A stretch of DNA of 64,000 nt from Arthrobacter_J sp038199985 (lineage in GTDB: Bacteria > Actinomycetota > Actinomycetes > Actinomycetales > Micrococcaceae): NCBI GenBank assembly GCA_038199985.1, contig JBBPYK010000050.1:88093-152092 (forward strand), in the 5' to 3' direction. This document shows, piece after piece, positions 16,575 to 25,048 of the stretch (the first letter of the stretch is position 1; every line of letters starts with the position of its first letter). Both the position numbers and the translations under genes were made by a program. The notes beneath the pieces were generated by a model that made no database searches, was not told the DNA's origin, and worked only from the letters and a program-made list of their open reading frames with translations.

Positions 16575-18635
16575 GTGTACGAGCAGCCGAAGGACCCCCT
16601 GTCCGGATCCCTTGTGGACGATCGATACCGGGTTCTATCCCGCATCGCCCGCGGTGGCATGTCTACCGTGTATCTGGCAGAAGATGTACGTCTGGAGCGA
16701 CACGTCGCCCTGAAAGTGCTCTATCCCCATCTAGCAGACGACGACAGCTTCGTCGACCGTTTCGAGCGGGAAGCAAAATCGGCTGCCCGTTTATCCCACC
16801 CCCACGTGGTCGGAGTATTGGATCAGGGCGTCGACGGCGAGCTCGCGTACCTGGTGATGGAGTACATCCCCGGTCATACACTGAGGGACCTCCTAGATCA
16901 ACGCCCAAGACTGACGCCCCGTGTGGCATTCGCTGTTCTGGATTCTGTTATAGAAGGTTTGAGCTCAGCACACGCTGCCGGGATCATTCATCGTGATGTC
17001 AAACCGGAGAACGTGCTGATTTCCGATGATGGCCGTATCAAGATTGCTGATTTTGGCCTCTCTCGTGCGGCTTCCCGCCACACCGGAACCGGGCAGCTGT
17101 TCGGGACGGTGGCTTACCTCTCCCCCGAACTTGTCAGCGGCCAGCCCGCGGATGCACGCAGCGACATCTACGCCGTTGGGGTCATGCTCTATGAAATGTT
17201 AACCGGTGCGCAGCCCTTCACCGGAGAGGACGCGATCCAGGTCGCGTTCGCACACGTCCACCAGCAGGTGCCACCACCATCAGATCTCCTACCGGGCCTC
17301 GCTGAAGATATCGACGAACTGGTGCAGTGGTGCACGGCTCGCGACGCCGACGAACGGCCCGTCGACGGAGCCGCACTGCTAGGAGAACTTCGACATATAC
17401 AGGTCACTCTCCGCGGTGAGCAACTGGACTATGTTCATCCAGATTCAGCGGCAGCCGGCGGAGACATACCGTCCCAGGATGTCGGTGGAAGAAGCACAGA
17501 CAATGCCACTGAAGCTCTCTCCCGCATTGATGACCAGACAACGAACTTTGCGAAGTCGAACAATGCGACCACTGTTATTGCGCCTGCATCGAACCGTACT
17601 CAAGCTCTAACCCTTCCGGGCCAAACGGGACAGAGCCAAGAAGACACGTACAACCGAACACCACGGCAGCAACGACGCTCAGCGAAGGAAAGCCACCGAA
17701 ATCAGGCACGTAGAGCCAGAACCCCGCAGAAGCAGCTGAATGCGGGCAATAAAAACCGCTCTGCCGTCTGGATCGTCGTGGTAGTGCTGCTCGCTGCGGC
17801 CGTCGCCGTCGGCGGTTGGTATTTCGGCGCGGGGCCGGGGGCCCTGACAACGGTCCCCAACGTGAGTAACCAACCAGTCAACGCGGCACAGGACCGCATG
17901 GCCGATGTCGGGCTGGAGTCGAACACCGAAGCCGTGTTCCACGATCAACTGGATCAAGGCAAAGTTGTCTCGACAAAACCTGGCGCGGACACCAAGATCA
18001 GAAAGTTTCGTTCAGTGACGCTCTTTGTTTCCAAAGGGCCGCAATTGTTTACCGTTCCCAATGTCGTTAAGCGCGATGTTGACTCCGCACGTGCGGACAT
18101 CGAGGGTAGTCCGCTGTCTGTGGGCGACTTAACCGAGGTCTACAGTGAGACGGTGGCGAGTGGCAATGTTATCGCTCAAAAGCCGAAGGCCGACGAGCAG
18201 GTGCGCGCATCGGTCAAGGTTGCGCTCACTGTCTCCAAAGGTCGAGAACCAATCCAGGTTCCGGACGTCGTCGGTCTACCCGAGGACGAGGCGCGGCAGG
18301 CGCTCGACGCAGCACGGCTGCAGACGGTTCTCGCCCCTAACGCAGTTCATGACGCGAAGGTCACCAAGGGCGCAGTCGTCGGCCAAACACCAACCGATGG
18401 CACCCTGCACCGTGATGAACCCGTGACCCTTACGCTCTCGCTGGGCCCCGAAATGGTCGATGTCCCCAACGTGTTCTTCAAACGGGAGGACGCTGCGGTC
18501 AGTACACTTGAAGACGCCGGATTCACCGTTGAGGTGAAGTATACCTACGGAAAGTCAGTTTTGGGGCTAGTGGCTGGGCAAGACAAAACTGGCTCAGAGC
18601 CAAAGGGCTCCACCGTGACCCTCACAGTTTCCTGA
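16575..18635 (+). CDS. pknL: PASTA-domain Ser/Thr protein kinase (PknL-like)
   Basis: Transmembrane Hanks-type kinase of about 686 aa. The kinase domain (about 18-285) has the Gly loop IARGGMSTV, the ATP Lys at about 47 in VALKVL, the catalytic HRDVKPEN and DFG in IADFGLSRA. A Thr-containing activation loop ends in APE-like SPE. A polar juxtamembrane region leads to one membrane helix at about 396-420. Four extracellular PASTA repeats, each opening with VPNV or VPDV, run to the C-terminus and should sense muropeptide or lipid II. A TTG/GTG-type start at 16530 is open, but GTG 16575 is nearer the fold. Linked to the Rv2175c-like gene, as pknL is in mycobacteria. Confidence 0.93.
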   Translation: MYEQPKDPLSGSLVDDRYRVLSRIARGGMSTVYLAEDVRLERHVALKVLYPHLADDDSFVDRFEREAKSAARLSHPHVVGVLDQGVDGELAYLVMEYIPGHTLRDLLDQRPRLTPRVAFAVLDSVIEGLSSAHAAGIIHRDVKPENVLISDDGRIKIADFGLSRAASRHTGTGQLFGTVAYLSPELVSGQPADARSDIYAVGVMLYEMLTGAQPFTGEDAIQVAFAHVHQQVPPPSDLLPGLAEDIDELVQWCTARDADERPVDGAALLGELRHIQVTLRGEQLDYVHPDSAAAGGDIPSQDVGGRSTDNATEALSRIDDQTTNFAKSNNATTVIAPASNRTQALTLPGQTGQSQEDTYNRTPRQQRRSAKESHRNQARRARTPQKQLNAGNKNRSAVWIVVVVLLAAAVAVGGWYFGAGPGALTTVPNVSNQPVNAAQDRMADVGLESNTEAVFHDQLDQGKVVSTKPGADTKIRKFRSVTLFVSKGPQLFTVPNVVKRDVDSARADIEGSPLSVGDLTEVYSETVASGNVIAQKPKADEQVRASVKVALTVSKGREPIQVPDVVGLPEDEARQALDAARLQTVLAPNAVHDAKVTKGAVVGQTPTDGTLHRDEPVTLTLSLGPEMVDVPNVFFKREDAAVSTLEDAGFTVEVKYTYGKSVLGLVAGQDKTGSEPKGSTVTLTVS

Positions 18636-18645
18636 ACGGCGACCA

Positions 18646-20037
18646 TCAGCTCTTGGAGAGGGCACCAGCGACGAGGAACGCCATCTCGAGCGACTGCATG
18701 TGGTTTAGACGTGGATCACATACAGACTCGTACCCTTCGAGGAAGGCGTCCTGATCAATAGGATCGGCACCGCCCAAGCACTCAGCTACGTCATCGCCCG
18801 TCATCTCTACATGGATTCCGCCCGGGAACGTCCCCAAGGAATTGTGCACTTCAAAAAAGCCCCTGACCTCGTCGATAACATCGTCGAAATTGCGTGTCTT
18901 GTAGCCGTTCGGCGAGGTCACCGTATTGCCGTGCATTGGATCCGTCACCCAGAGAACCTGAGCACCGGAGTCTGTAACTTTTTCGACCAGCGACGGAAGC
19001 TTCTCGCGGATGTTGCCCGCACCCATGCGGGTAATAAACGTCAGCCGGCCGGGTTCCCGCTGTGGGTCCAACTTATCGATAAGCGCTAGCGCGTCATCAG
19101 CAGTCGATGTTGGGCCAAGCTTCACACCAATAGGATTGCGGACACGTGACAAGAAATCCACATGTGCACTATCTAGGTCTCGCGTGCGCTCTCCTATCCA
19201 AAGGAAGTGCGCTGAGGTGTCATAGGGTAGCCCGGTACGCGAATCAATCCTCGTCAATGCACGCTCATAGTCGAGTAACAACGCCTCGTGACTGGCGAAG
19301 AATTCCACCCGCTTCAAGGCTTCGAAGTCGGCCCCGCACGCTTCCATGAATTTTACGGCCCGATCGATTTCTCGCGCGGTCGATTCATATCTGGAATGTG
19401 CGGGATTGGCCATGAAACCCTGATTCCAGTGATGGACCAGCCGCAGGTCAGCGAAACCACCCTGGGTGAACGCGCGGATGAGATTCAGAGTCGAAGCGGA
19501 CGTATGGTAAGCCCGCACCAACCGCGAAGGATCGTGCCGTCGTGAATCCGGAGAAAAGTCATAGCCATTCACCATGTCACCGCGGTACGCCGGCAACGTT
19601 ACTCCGTCACGCGTTTCATCATTCGATGACCTGGGTTTAGCGAATTGCCCGGCCATGCGGCCCATTTTAATAACGGGTAGCGACGCCCCATAGGTGAGCA
19701 CCACGGCCATCTGCAGGATAGTGCGCACCCGTGCGCTGATTTTGTCCGCGGTGGCACCATCGAAGGTTTCTGCACAGTCCCCGCCCTGAAGGAGGAAGGC
19801 TTCTCCTCTGGCGGCAGCGGCCAGTCGCTCGCGCAAGACATCGACTTCACCAGCAAAAACCAGTGGAGGCAGGGACGATAACTCACTTGTTGCAGCGTGA
19901 TACTCGGCAGTATCAGACCAGCTTGGCTGCTGCGCAATCGGCAGAGAACGCCAATCGTCGAGGCCCGGATACGTCGCCGCTCCCGAAACTATAAGAGGTT
20001 TCGGTGGGACACTGTCACTGCTGGTAAGTTCTGACAC
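18646..20037 (-). CDS. aroG: Class II 3-deoxy-D-arabino-heptulosonate-7-phosphate synthase
   Basis: First enzyme of the shikimate pathway, joining phosphoenolpyruvate and erythrose 4-phosphate. The plant-type class II family is shown by LLQGGDCAETFDG, KMGRMAGQFAKPRS and FLWIGERTRDLDSAHVDF. It also has GVKLGPTSTADDAL, VLWVTDPMHGNTV and a final CDPRLN stretch. The GTG at 20037 gives 463 aa but sits only one base after GGAGG. A TTG at 20064 is the other option. The gene is convergent with the kinase gene, with ten bases between stops, and probably follows plsC in one transcript. Confidence 0.94.
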   Translation of the reverse strand: MSELTSSDSVPPKPLIVSGAATYPGLDDWRSLPIAQQPSWSDTAEYHAATSELSSLPPLVFAGEVDVLRERLAAAARGEAFLLQGGDCAETFDGATADKISARVRTILQMAVVLTYGASLPVIKMGRMAGQFAKPRSSNDETRDGVTLPAYRGDMVNGYDFSPDSRRHDPSRLVRAYHTSASTLNLIRAFTQGGFADLRLVHHWNQGFMANPAHSRYESTAREIDRAVKFMEACGADFEALKRVEFFASHEALLLDYERALTRIDSRTGLPYDTSAHFLWIGERTRDLDSAHVDFLSRVRNPIGVKLGPTSTADDALALIDKLDPQREPGRLTFITRMGAGNIREKLPSLVEKVTDSGAQVLWVTDPMHGNTVTSPNGYKTRNFDDVIDEVRGFFEVHNSLGTFPGGIHVEMTGDDVAECLGGADPIDQDAFLEGYESVCDPRLNHMQSLEMAFLVAGALSKS

Positions 20038-20051
20038 TCCTCCAGCGTACA

Positions 20052-20066
20052 AGTTGCAATGCAACT
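20052..20066. promoter_or_regulatory. Palindrome just upstream of the DAHP synthase start
   Basis: AGTTGCAATGCAACT is a perfect 7-base inverted repeat around one central base. It ends 14 bases before the preferred GTG start. It could be an operator or a small leader hairpin; no matching regulator is known to me. Confidence 0.35.
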
Positions 20067-20113
20067 CACGGACACCAGCGGTAATGAACCTTACGCAAGA
20101 AGGTCATACTCGA

Positions 20114-20836
20114 TCATTTCTTCCGGGTAGTTGTGCGCTTCGCGGCCTTCGCCTTGAGAGCGGCTAGCTTCTCCTTGACCGTCGCGGCGTAAACGTCCAC
20201 ATACTCCTGACCAGATAGCCGCATCAACTCGTACATGATTTCATCTGTGACCGAACGTTGGATGAAACGGTCGTCGGAGAGACCTTCGTACCGGCTGAAG
20301 TCAAGGGGCTCTCCCACTATCACGCCGATACGCCTAATATTCGGAATGCGGCGGCCAATGGGCTGCACCTTGTCCGTCCCGATCATGGCGACGGGAATGA
20401 CGGGCACTCCTGCGGTCAGCACTAGCTTGGCAACGCCAGTCTTCCCTCGGTAGAGGCGGCCGTCGGGGCTCCGAGTGCCCTCAGGATAGATTCCCAACAG
20501 AGTGCCAGTCTCCAGAATGTCTACACCGGCTGACAACGAGTGGGCTGAAGCAGCTCCGCCGGATCGGTCCATGGGAAGCTGGTTGGTCATGCGGAAGAAC
20601 GCCGCTGTCAGCTTGCCCTTTAACCCGGTGCCGTTGAAGTACTCGCTCTTGGCGAGAAACGCGACGGGACGCGGAACAGCCAACGGAAGAAATATTGAAT
20701 CCGAGAAGGAAAGGTGATTGCTGACGAGAATCGCAGGGCCGTCCTCAGGAATATTTTCCAACCCCTTGGCCCACGGGCGGAACAGCATGTTTATCACCGG
20801 CCCGATGATGATCCGCTTCATGAACCAGTAAAACAC
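20114..20836 (-). CDS. plsC: 1-acyl-sn-glycerol-3-phosphate acyltransferase (PlsC family)
   Basis: Membrane-associated acyltransferase making phosphatidic acid. It has the family boxes NHLSFSDS (HxxxxD-type, here H at the NH position), FFRMTNQLPMDRSGG, IYPEGTRSPDG and the VPVIPVAM block, with a Lys/Arg-rich tail. The frame is open far upstream, but that part overlaps the divergent hydrolase gene. The GTG at 20836 has GGGAGG eight bases before it and starts FYWFMKRIIIGP, the usual family start. It lies upstream of the DAHP synthase on the same strand. Confidence 0.92.
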   Translation of the reverse strand: MFYWFMKRIIIGPVINMLFRPWAKGLENIPEDGPAILVSNHLSFSDSIFLPLAVPRPVAFLAKSEYFNGTGLKGKLTAAFFRMTNQLPMDRSGGAASAHSLSAGVDILETGTLLGIYPEGTRSPDGRLYRGKTGVAKLVLTAGVPVIPVAMIGTDKVQPIGRRIPNIRRIGVIVGEPLDFSRYEGLSDDRFIQRSVTDEIMYELMRLSGQEYVDVYAATVKEKLAALKAKAAKRTTTRKK

Positions 20837-20893
20837 TCCGTAGGCCTCCCTAACATTCCGACGCCTCTGCTGTGGCGTTTGTGACACTAGTCT

Positions 20894-21667
20894 ATGTGTA
20901 TGGCTATCTCCAGCAGCGCAGCATTCTCTTCCTCCGGACATGGCGAGCTGGGTAATGTCGGCGTTGTCCTTTGCCATGGGTTCACGGGTTCGCCGGTCAG
21001 CGTGTTGGAATGGGCCCAATACCTGTCCCACTTGGGCTTTGCAGTGCGCGTTCCGCTGCTCCCCGGCCACGGCACCACGTGGCAGGAGCTGGCCAAGACA
21101 CCTTGGCGTGCCTGGTACGAGGAGGTGGAGCGCACTTATCAAGACCTACGCAGTGAGACAGATATCCAGATCGCCGGCGGACTGTCCATGGGCGGAGCGC
21201 TCGCTCTGCGTCTCGCTGCGTGTGAGGAACTTGCTGGAACCGTCGTGGTCAACCCTGGCCTCACTATAGAAGACCCGCGTGCCCGCTTCTCCGGGCTGAT
21301 GAAGCACCTCGTCAAATCGGTTCCGTCCATCGGAAACAGTATTAAAAAAGAGGGCGTCGACGAACAAGCTTATCCGCGGACACCAGTGGCGGCCGTTCAC
21401 CAGCTAGGCAAATTGTTCCGTGACACCACCGCGTTGCTGCCGCACATAGAAGTACCAGTCCTGGCATTCCGATCAACAGTGGACCCCGTGGTGGCCGAAA
21501 GCAGTATGGACGCCCTGCGCGTCGGGGTGTCGCCTGAGTTACTGGAGATCGTGTCGTTGACGAACAGCTATCATGTAGCCACCATGGATCACGAGGCCGA
21601 AACGATATTTTCCGGCACAGCTGATTTCATCACCCGCCTTCGCGGCGGCCGCGTCGGAGGTGCCTGA
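20894..21667 (+). CDS. Alpha/beta hydrolase, monoacylglycerol lipase/carboxylesterase type
   Basis: 257-aa soluble hydrolase. It shows the oxyanion region VVLCHGFTGSP, the nucleophile elbow GGLSMGGALAL, the acid in FRSTVDPVV and the His in NSYHVATMDHE. That completes a Ser-Asp-His triad of the Est30/bacterial monoacylglycerol lipase kind. A second ATG two codons on is possible. It is divergent from plsC across about 57 bases, which must hold both promoters, and its stop overlaps the next start. A role in lipid turnover beside plsC is plausible. Confidence 0.9.
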   Translation: MCMAISSSAAFSSSGHGELGNVGVVLCHGFTGSPVSVLEWAQYLSHLGFAVRVPLLPGHGTTWQELAKTPWRAWYEEVERTYQDLRSETDIQIAGGLSMGGALALRLAACEELAGTVVVNPGLTIEDPRARFSGLMKHLVKSVPSIGNSIKKEGVDEQAYPRTPVAAVHQLGKLFRDTTALLPHIEVPVLAFRSTVDPVVAESSMDALRVGVSPELLEIVSLTNSYHVATMDHEAETIFSGTADFITRLRGGRVGGA

Positions 21668-22110
21668 TGAGCGAAAGAAACGATAGCGACGACGCCGTCT
21701 GGCAGGACTTAGTCTCACGCCTGTCCGACGAAGAGCAGAAGCCGGAGCCGGTTGACGTGGCGCCACAAGAGCTTCCGGCCTCCGAACGCGTGAAGCAGAT
21801 TTTCGACGGCCAGCCGGCTCTCTCCCGCGAAGGTCCTCGAGACCACGTCGCGCCGGAAGAACCAACTGACGAAAAGTACGTTCCCGATGATCTTCCGCCG
21901 CTCGGATCCGGCGAACCTCTTGTCGTACTTTCGTGGTTTGCGGCTGCGGGAGGGCCATTGACCCTACTTCTTCTCACCATTCTCTGGCCGTCAGCCCCTA
22001 CGGCTCTCACGCTGGGAATCATCGTGGCGTTCCTCGCAGGCGTCGGATACCTGCTTTCACGTCTCCCCCGCGGTCGGGACTACTCCAACAACGACGGGGC
22101 AGAGGTCTGA
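21667..22110 (+). CDS. Small two-helix membrane protein, unknown function
   Basis: 147-aa protein with an acidic soluble N-terminal part of about 80 residues, then two hydrophobic helices (about 88-112 and 115-133) and a short basic tail. The ATG overlaps the hydrolase stop (TGATG), so the two are coupled. Its last 31 bases overlap the 3' end of the convergent ROK kinase gene. Such proteins are common next to this hydrolase in Micrococcales genomes, but no function is known. Confidence 0.82.
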   Translation: MSERNDSDDAVWQDLVSRLSDEEQKPEPVDVAPQELPASERVKQIFDGQPALSREGPRDHVAPEEPTDEKYVPDDLPPLGSGEPLVVLSWFAAAGGPLTLLLLTILWPSAPTALTLGIIVAFLAGVGYLLSRLPRGRDYSNNDGAEV

Positions 22111-23087
22111 GAACTACACCACTTGGGGTTCCGAGCCAGATCCGCGGCGCCAATCATGCCGGCGTCCGGCCCGAGCGCAGTAGCATGAATAGGTGCGGCC
22201 GGCCGGTGTCCACGCCCTGACAATTGTTGAGCGAACGCTTCTCTAGCTGGCTCGAGCAACAGGTCTCCTGCACGGGCCAGCCCTCCGCCAATCACAAAGG
22301 CTCCTGGGTCCAGTACAGCAGCCAGATTGGCCAGACCTAGTCCCAGCCAACGCCCAACCTCTGCAATAAGCTTCCGACTCACCACGTCGCCTGCCAGCCC
22401 AAGAGTGGTGATCAGGTTTCCCGTGATGCTGGCGGCGTCGTTGCCAGCGGCGTGAAGCAGGGACGCGGCCACTCGCGGATTGGTTGAGACAACCTCGCGC
22501 GCCTGCCGTCCAAGGGCGTTCCCTGATGCATATTGCTCCCAGCAACCGAAGTTGCCACACTCACATTGATGCCCTCCTGGGACGATCAGCTGATGACCGA
22601 ACTCCCCCGCTAAACCGTGACGTCCGCGTTCTACTGTTCCGTTCATGATCAAAGACCCGCCGATACCGGTGCCCAGCGTCAGGCAGATCAGCCTGTTCTC
22701 ACTACGTCCTGCGCCAAAGCGCCATTCGGCCCAGCCGGCGGCGTCGGCATCGTTGAAAAGATGCACCGAGTGCTGCAGCAGGCGTTCAAGGTTCTCCCGC
22801 AGCGGCTCATCCCGCCACGCGAGGTGTGGGCTGAAAAGTACTCGAGAACCCTCATGATCGATCCATCCGGCCGCCCCAACGCCGATTGTCGCAACCGGGA
22901 ACTGTTCTGTTAGCTCTTTTACTGTGCGCACGATGACGTCTTCTACCGCCCGAACGTCATGCCCAAGGCATGGCCGCTCAGCTCTGAACAGCACTCTGCC
23001 CTGCTCATCAACGACACCTCCTGAGACTTTGGTTCCACCAACATCGATCCCGATGGCCAGTCTTCCGGTATGGTTTGAGTTCTCCAC
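22080..23087 (-). CDS. ROK-family glucokinase
   Basis: 335-aa sugar kinase with the ATP motif IGIDVGGTKVSGGVVD, LTLGTGIGGSLI and the ROK zinc motif CECGNFGCWEQYASG. GEFGHQ contains the sugar-contacting Glu/His. The family's main actinobacterial member phosphorylates glucose with ATP or polyphosphate. Other hexoses cannot be excluded. A GGCGG/CCGCC hairpin sits in the region before the start. It is divergent from the acyl-CoA ligase gene across about 150 bases. Confidence 0.92.
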   Translation of the reverse strand: MENSNHTGRLAIGIDVGGTKVSGGVVDEQGRVLFRAERPCLGHDVRAVEDVIVRTVKELTEQFPVATIGVGAAGWIDHEGSRVLFSPHLAWRDEPLRENLERLLQHSVHLFNDADAAGWAEWRFGAGRSENRLICLTLGTGIGGSLIMNGTVERGRHGLAGEFGHQLIVPGGHQCECGNFGCWEQYASGNALGRQAREVVSTNPRVAASLLHAAGNDAASITGNLITTLGLAGDVVSRKLIAEVGRWLGLGLANLAAVLDPGAFVIGGGLARAGDLLLEPAREAFAQQLSGRGHRPAAPIHATALGPDAGMIGAADLARNPKWCSSQTSAPSLLE

Positions 23088-23239
23088 GGGCTGCTTCCGT
23101 TGTGTTGGTGGCGGCGCACCGCCGAAGACGACAACAGACTACTATCGGCACAGACATGTTACTGACCAGTAGCGATACCGAGAGTGACTAGTGTTTCGGG
23201 GTATCCTGTGAGTGACCAAGCTAACAATGAGGAGTCATA

Positions 23240-25048
23240 GTGCGCGAGAACAGCGTTCCTGTCATGGTTGAAACTTCGCCGGACACTAACATCACGGACC
23301 TCTTGCTCCGGCAGGCAAATAAAACGAACGTGGGTTCTCTTTTTTCCACCAAGGACGCCGAGGGTCAGTGGCAGGACATCAGTGCTACTGATTTTCTCAA
23401 GGACGTTCGACGAATCGCAGGAGGTCTGCTGTCCTCGGGTGTTCAAACTGGCGATCGTGTGGCCATTATGGCCAGAACTCGCTATGAGTGGTCACTGGTC
23501 GATTTCGCTATTTGGTTTGCCGGGGCCGTTTCTGTTCCCGTTTACGAGACATCATCCCCGTCACAGGTGGCCTGGATCCTCAGCGACTCCGGAGCCGTTG
23601 GTATATTCGTCGAGTCCGAGATCCACGAGACCATTGTGCGCCAAGCTGCTTCCAGCGAGGATCTTCCGAATCTTGCCAACATCTGGCAGTTCGACGGCAC
23701 GGGGCTGGATGATCTTCGAACAAACGGTACTGACACCGATGCGCAGGTCGTTGAGGAGCGCCGGTCAACCGCCGGCCTGAGTGACCTCGCGACCATCATT
23801 TACACATCCGGCACCACCGGTAAGCCCAAAGGTTGCGAGCTCACACACGGGAACTTTGTCGAATTGTGCGACAACGCAGCTGCGGCACTGCCTGAGTGCG
23901 TACATGAAGGAGCACGAACCATTATGTTCCTGCCTCTTGCTCACGTATTTGCACGCTTCATTTCAGTTCTCTGCGTTGCATCGGGTGCCACCGTTGCACA
24001 CACACCGGACATCAAGAACCTCCTACCAGACCTTCAGGGCTACAGCCCCACCTTCTTGCTGGTTGTTCCGCGCGTTTTTGAAAAGGTCTACAACGGTTCA
24101 GTTCAAAAAGCCGAGGCCTCGGGCAAGGGCAAAATTTTCGCTGCGGCAGCCAACACATCGATTGAATGGTCTAGGGCTCAGGGCACCGGCAAAGTGCCAT
24201 TGCTCTTGAACCTCAAGCACAAACTCTTCGATAGGCTCGTCTACAAAACTCTGCGCGAGGCTATGGGCGGCCAGGTCAGCTACGCAGTTTCTGGCGGAGG
24301 TCCGCTAGGAGAACGGCTCGGTCACTTCTTCCACGGTATCGGTCTGATGGTGTTGGAAGGGTACGGGCTGACGGAGACAACAGCCCCTGTAACGGTCAGT
24401 AGGCCAAAGCAGTTCAAGATCGGAACTGTTGGTGTGCCACTGCCCGGGAACTCGGTCAAAATTGCAGACGATGGCGAAATTCTCGCCAAGGGAGTCTGTG
24501 TTTTCAGGGGGTACTTCAACCGACCGGATCTCACCGAACGTGAATTCACCGATGGCTGGTTCCACACCGGCGACATCGGTGAACTCGACGACGAGGGTTA
24601 TCTCAAAATCACCGGGCGCAAGAAAGAGATCATTGTCACCGCCAGCGGCAAAAACGTAGTTCCAGCCAAGTTGGAGGACACTATTCGGGCCAGTGCCATA
24701 GTGTCCCAGTGCGTGGTTGTCGGCGACCAACGGCCCTTCATCTCCGCCTTGGTCACCCTTGATGAAGAAGCACTCCCTGGTTGGCTCGAGCGGCACAGTC
24801 TTTCGGCGTCGATGAGCATCGAGGACGCTGGTCGGAACGAAACTGTGCTCGCTGAAATTCAAGCCGTAGTGGACCGTGCGAACGCAACGGTGTCTCGCGC
24901 TGAGGCCATCAAGACCTTCCGAGTTGTTCCAACAGACTTCACTGAGGCAAGTGGACACTTGACCCCTTCCATGAAGATTAAGCGAACTCAAGTCCTCAAG
25001 GACTACTCAGAGACTGTTGACTCCATCTATGACGGAGCCAGCCGCTAG
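23240..25048 (+). CDS. Long-chain fatty-acid--CoA ligase (FadD15-like)
   Basis: 602-aa AMP-forming acyl-CoA synthetase. It has the P-loop TIIYTSGTTGKPKGCELTH, the GYGLTETTAPVTV motif, the DGWFHTGDIGELDDEGYLKI block and the hinge GRKKEIIVTASGKNV. A catalytic Lys lies near the C-terminus (SMKIKRTQVL). GAGGAG lies five bases before the GTG start. The M. tuberculosis fadD15 gene occupies the corresponding place downstream of aroG/plsC. It activates fatty acids for lipid synthesis or breakdown. Confidence 0.93.
   Translation: MRENSVPVMVETSPDTNITDLLLRQANKTNVGSLFSTKDAEGQWQDISATDFLKDVRRIAGGLLSSGVQTGDRVAIMARTRYEWSLVDFAIWFAGAVSVPVYETSSPSQVAWILSDSGAVGIFVESEIHETIVRQAASSEDLPNLANIWQFDGTGLDDLRTNGTDTDAQVVEERRSTAGLSDLATIIYTSGTTGKPKGCELTHGNFVELCDNAAAALPECVHEGARTIMFLPLAHVFARFISVLCVASGATVAHTPDIKNLLPDLQGYSPTFLLVVPRVFEKVYNGSVQKAEASGKGKIFAAAANTSIEWSRAQGTGKVPLLLNLKHKLFDRLVYKTLREAMGGQVSYAVSGGGPLGERLGHFFHGIGLMVLEGYGLTETTAPVTVSRPKQFKIGTVGVPLPGNSVKIADDGEILAKGVCVFRGYFNRPDLTEREFTDGWFHTGDIGELDDEGYLKITGRKKEIIVTASGKNVVPAKLEDTIRASAIVSQCVVVGDQRPFISALVTLDEEALPGWLERHSLSASMSIEDAGRNETVLAEIQAVVDRANATVSRAEAIKTFRVVPTDFTEASGHLTPSMKIKRTQVLKDYSETVDSIYDGASR

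Noticed and set aside
21030..21142. Long N-terminal extension of the acyltransferase frame
   Set aside because: It overlaps the divergent hydrolase gene and its sequence is the hydrolase's shadow; the GTG at 20836 has a proper ribosome site.
24305..24991. 228-codon minus-strand open frame inside the acyl-CoA ligase gene
   Set aside because: Antisense shadow of conserved ligase motifs; no independent support.
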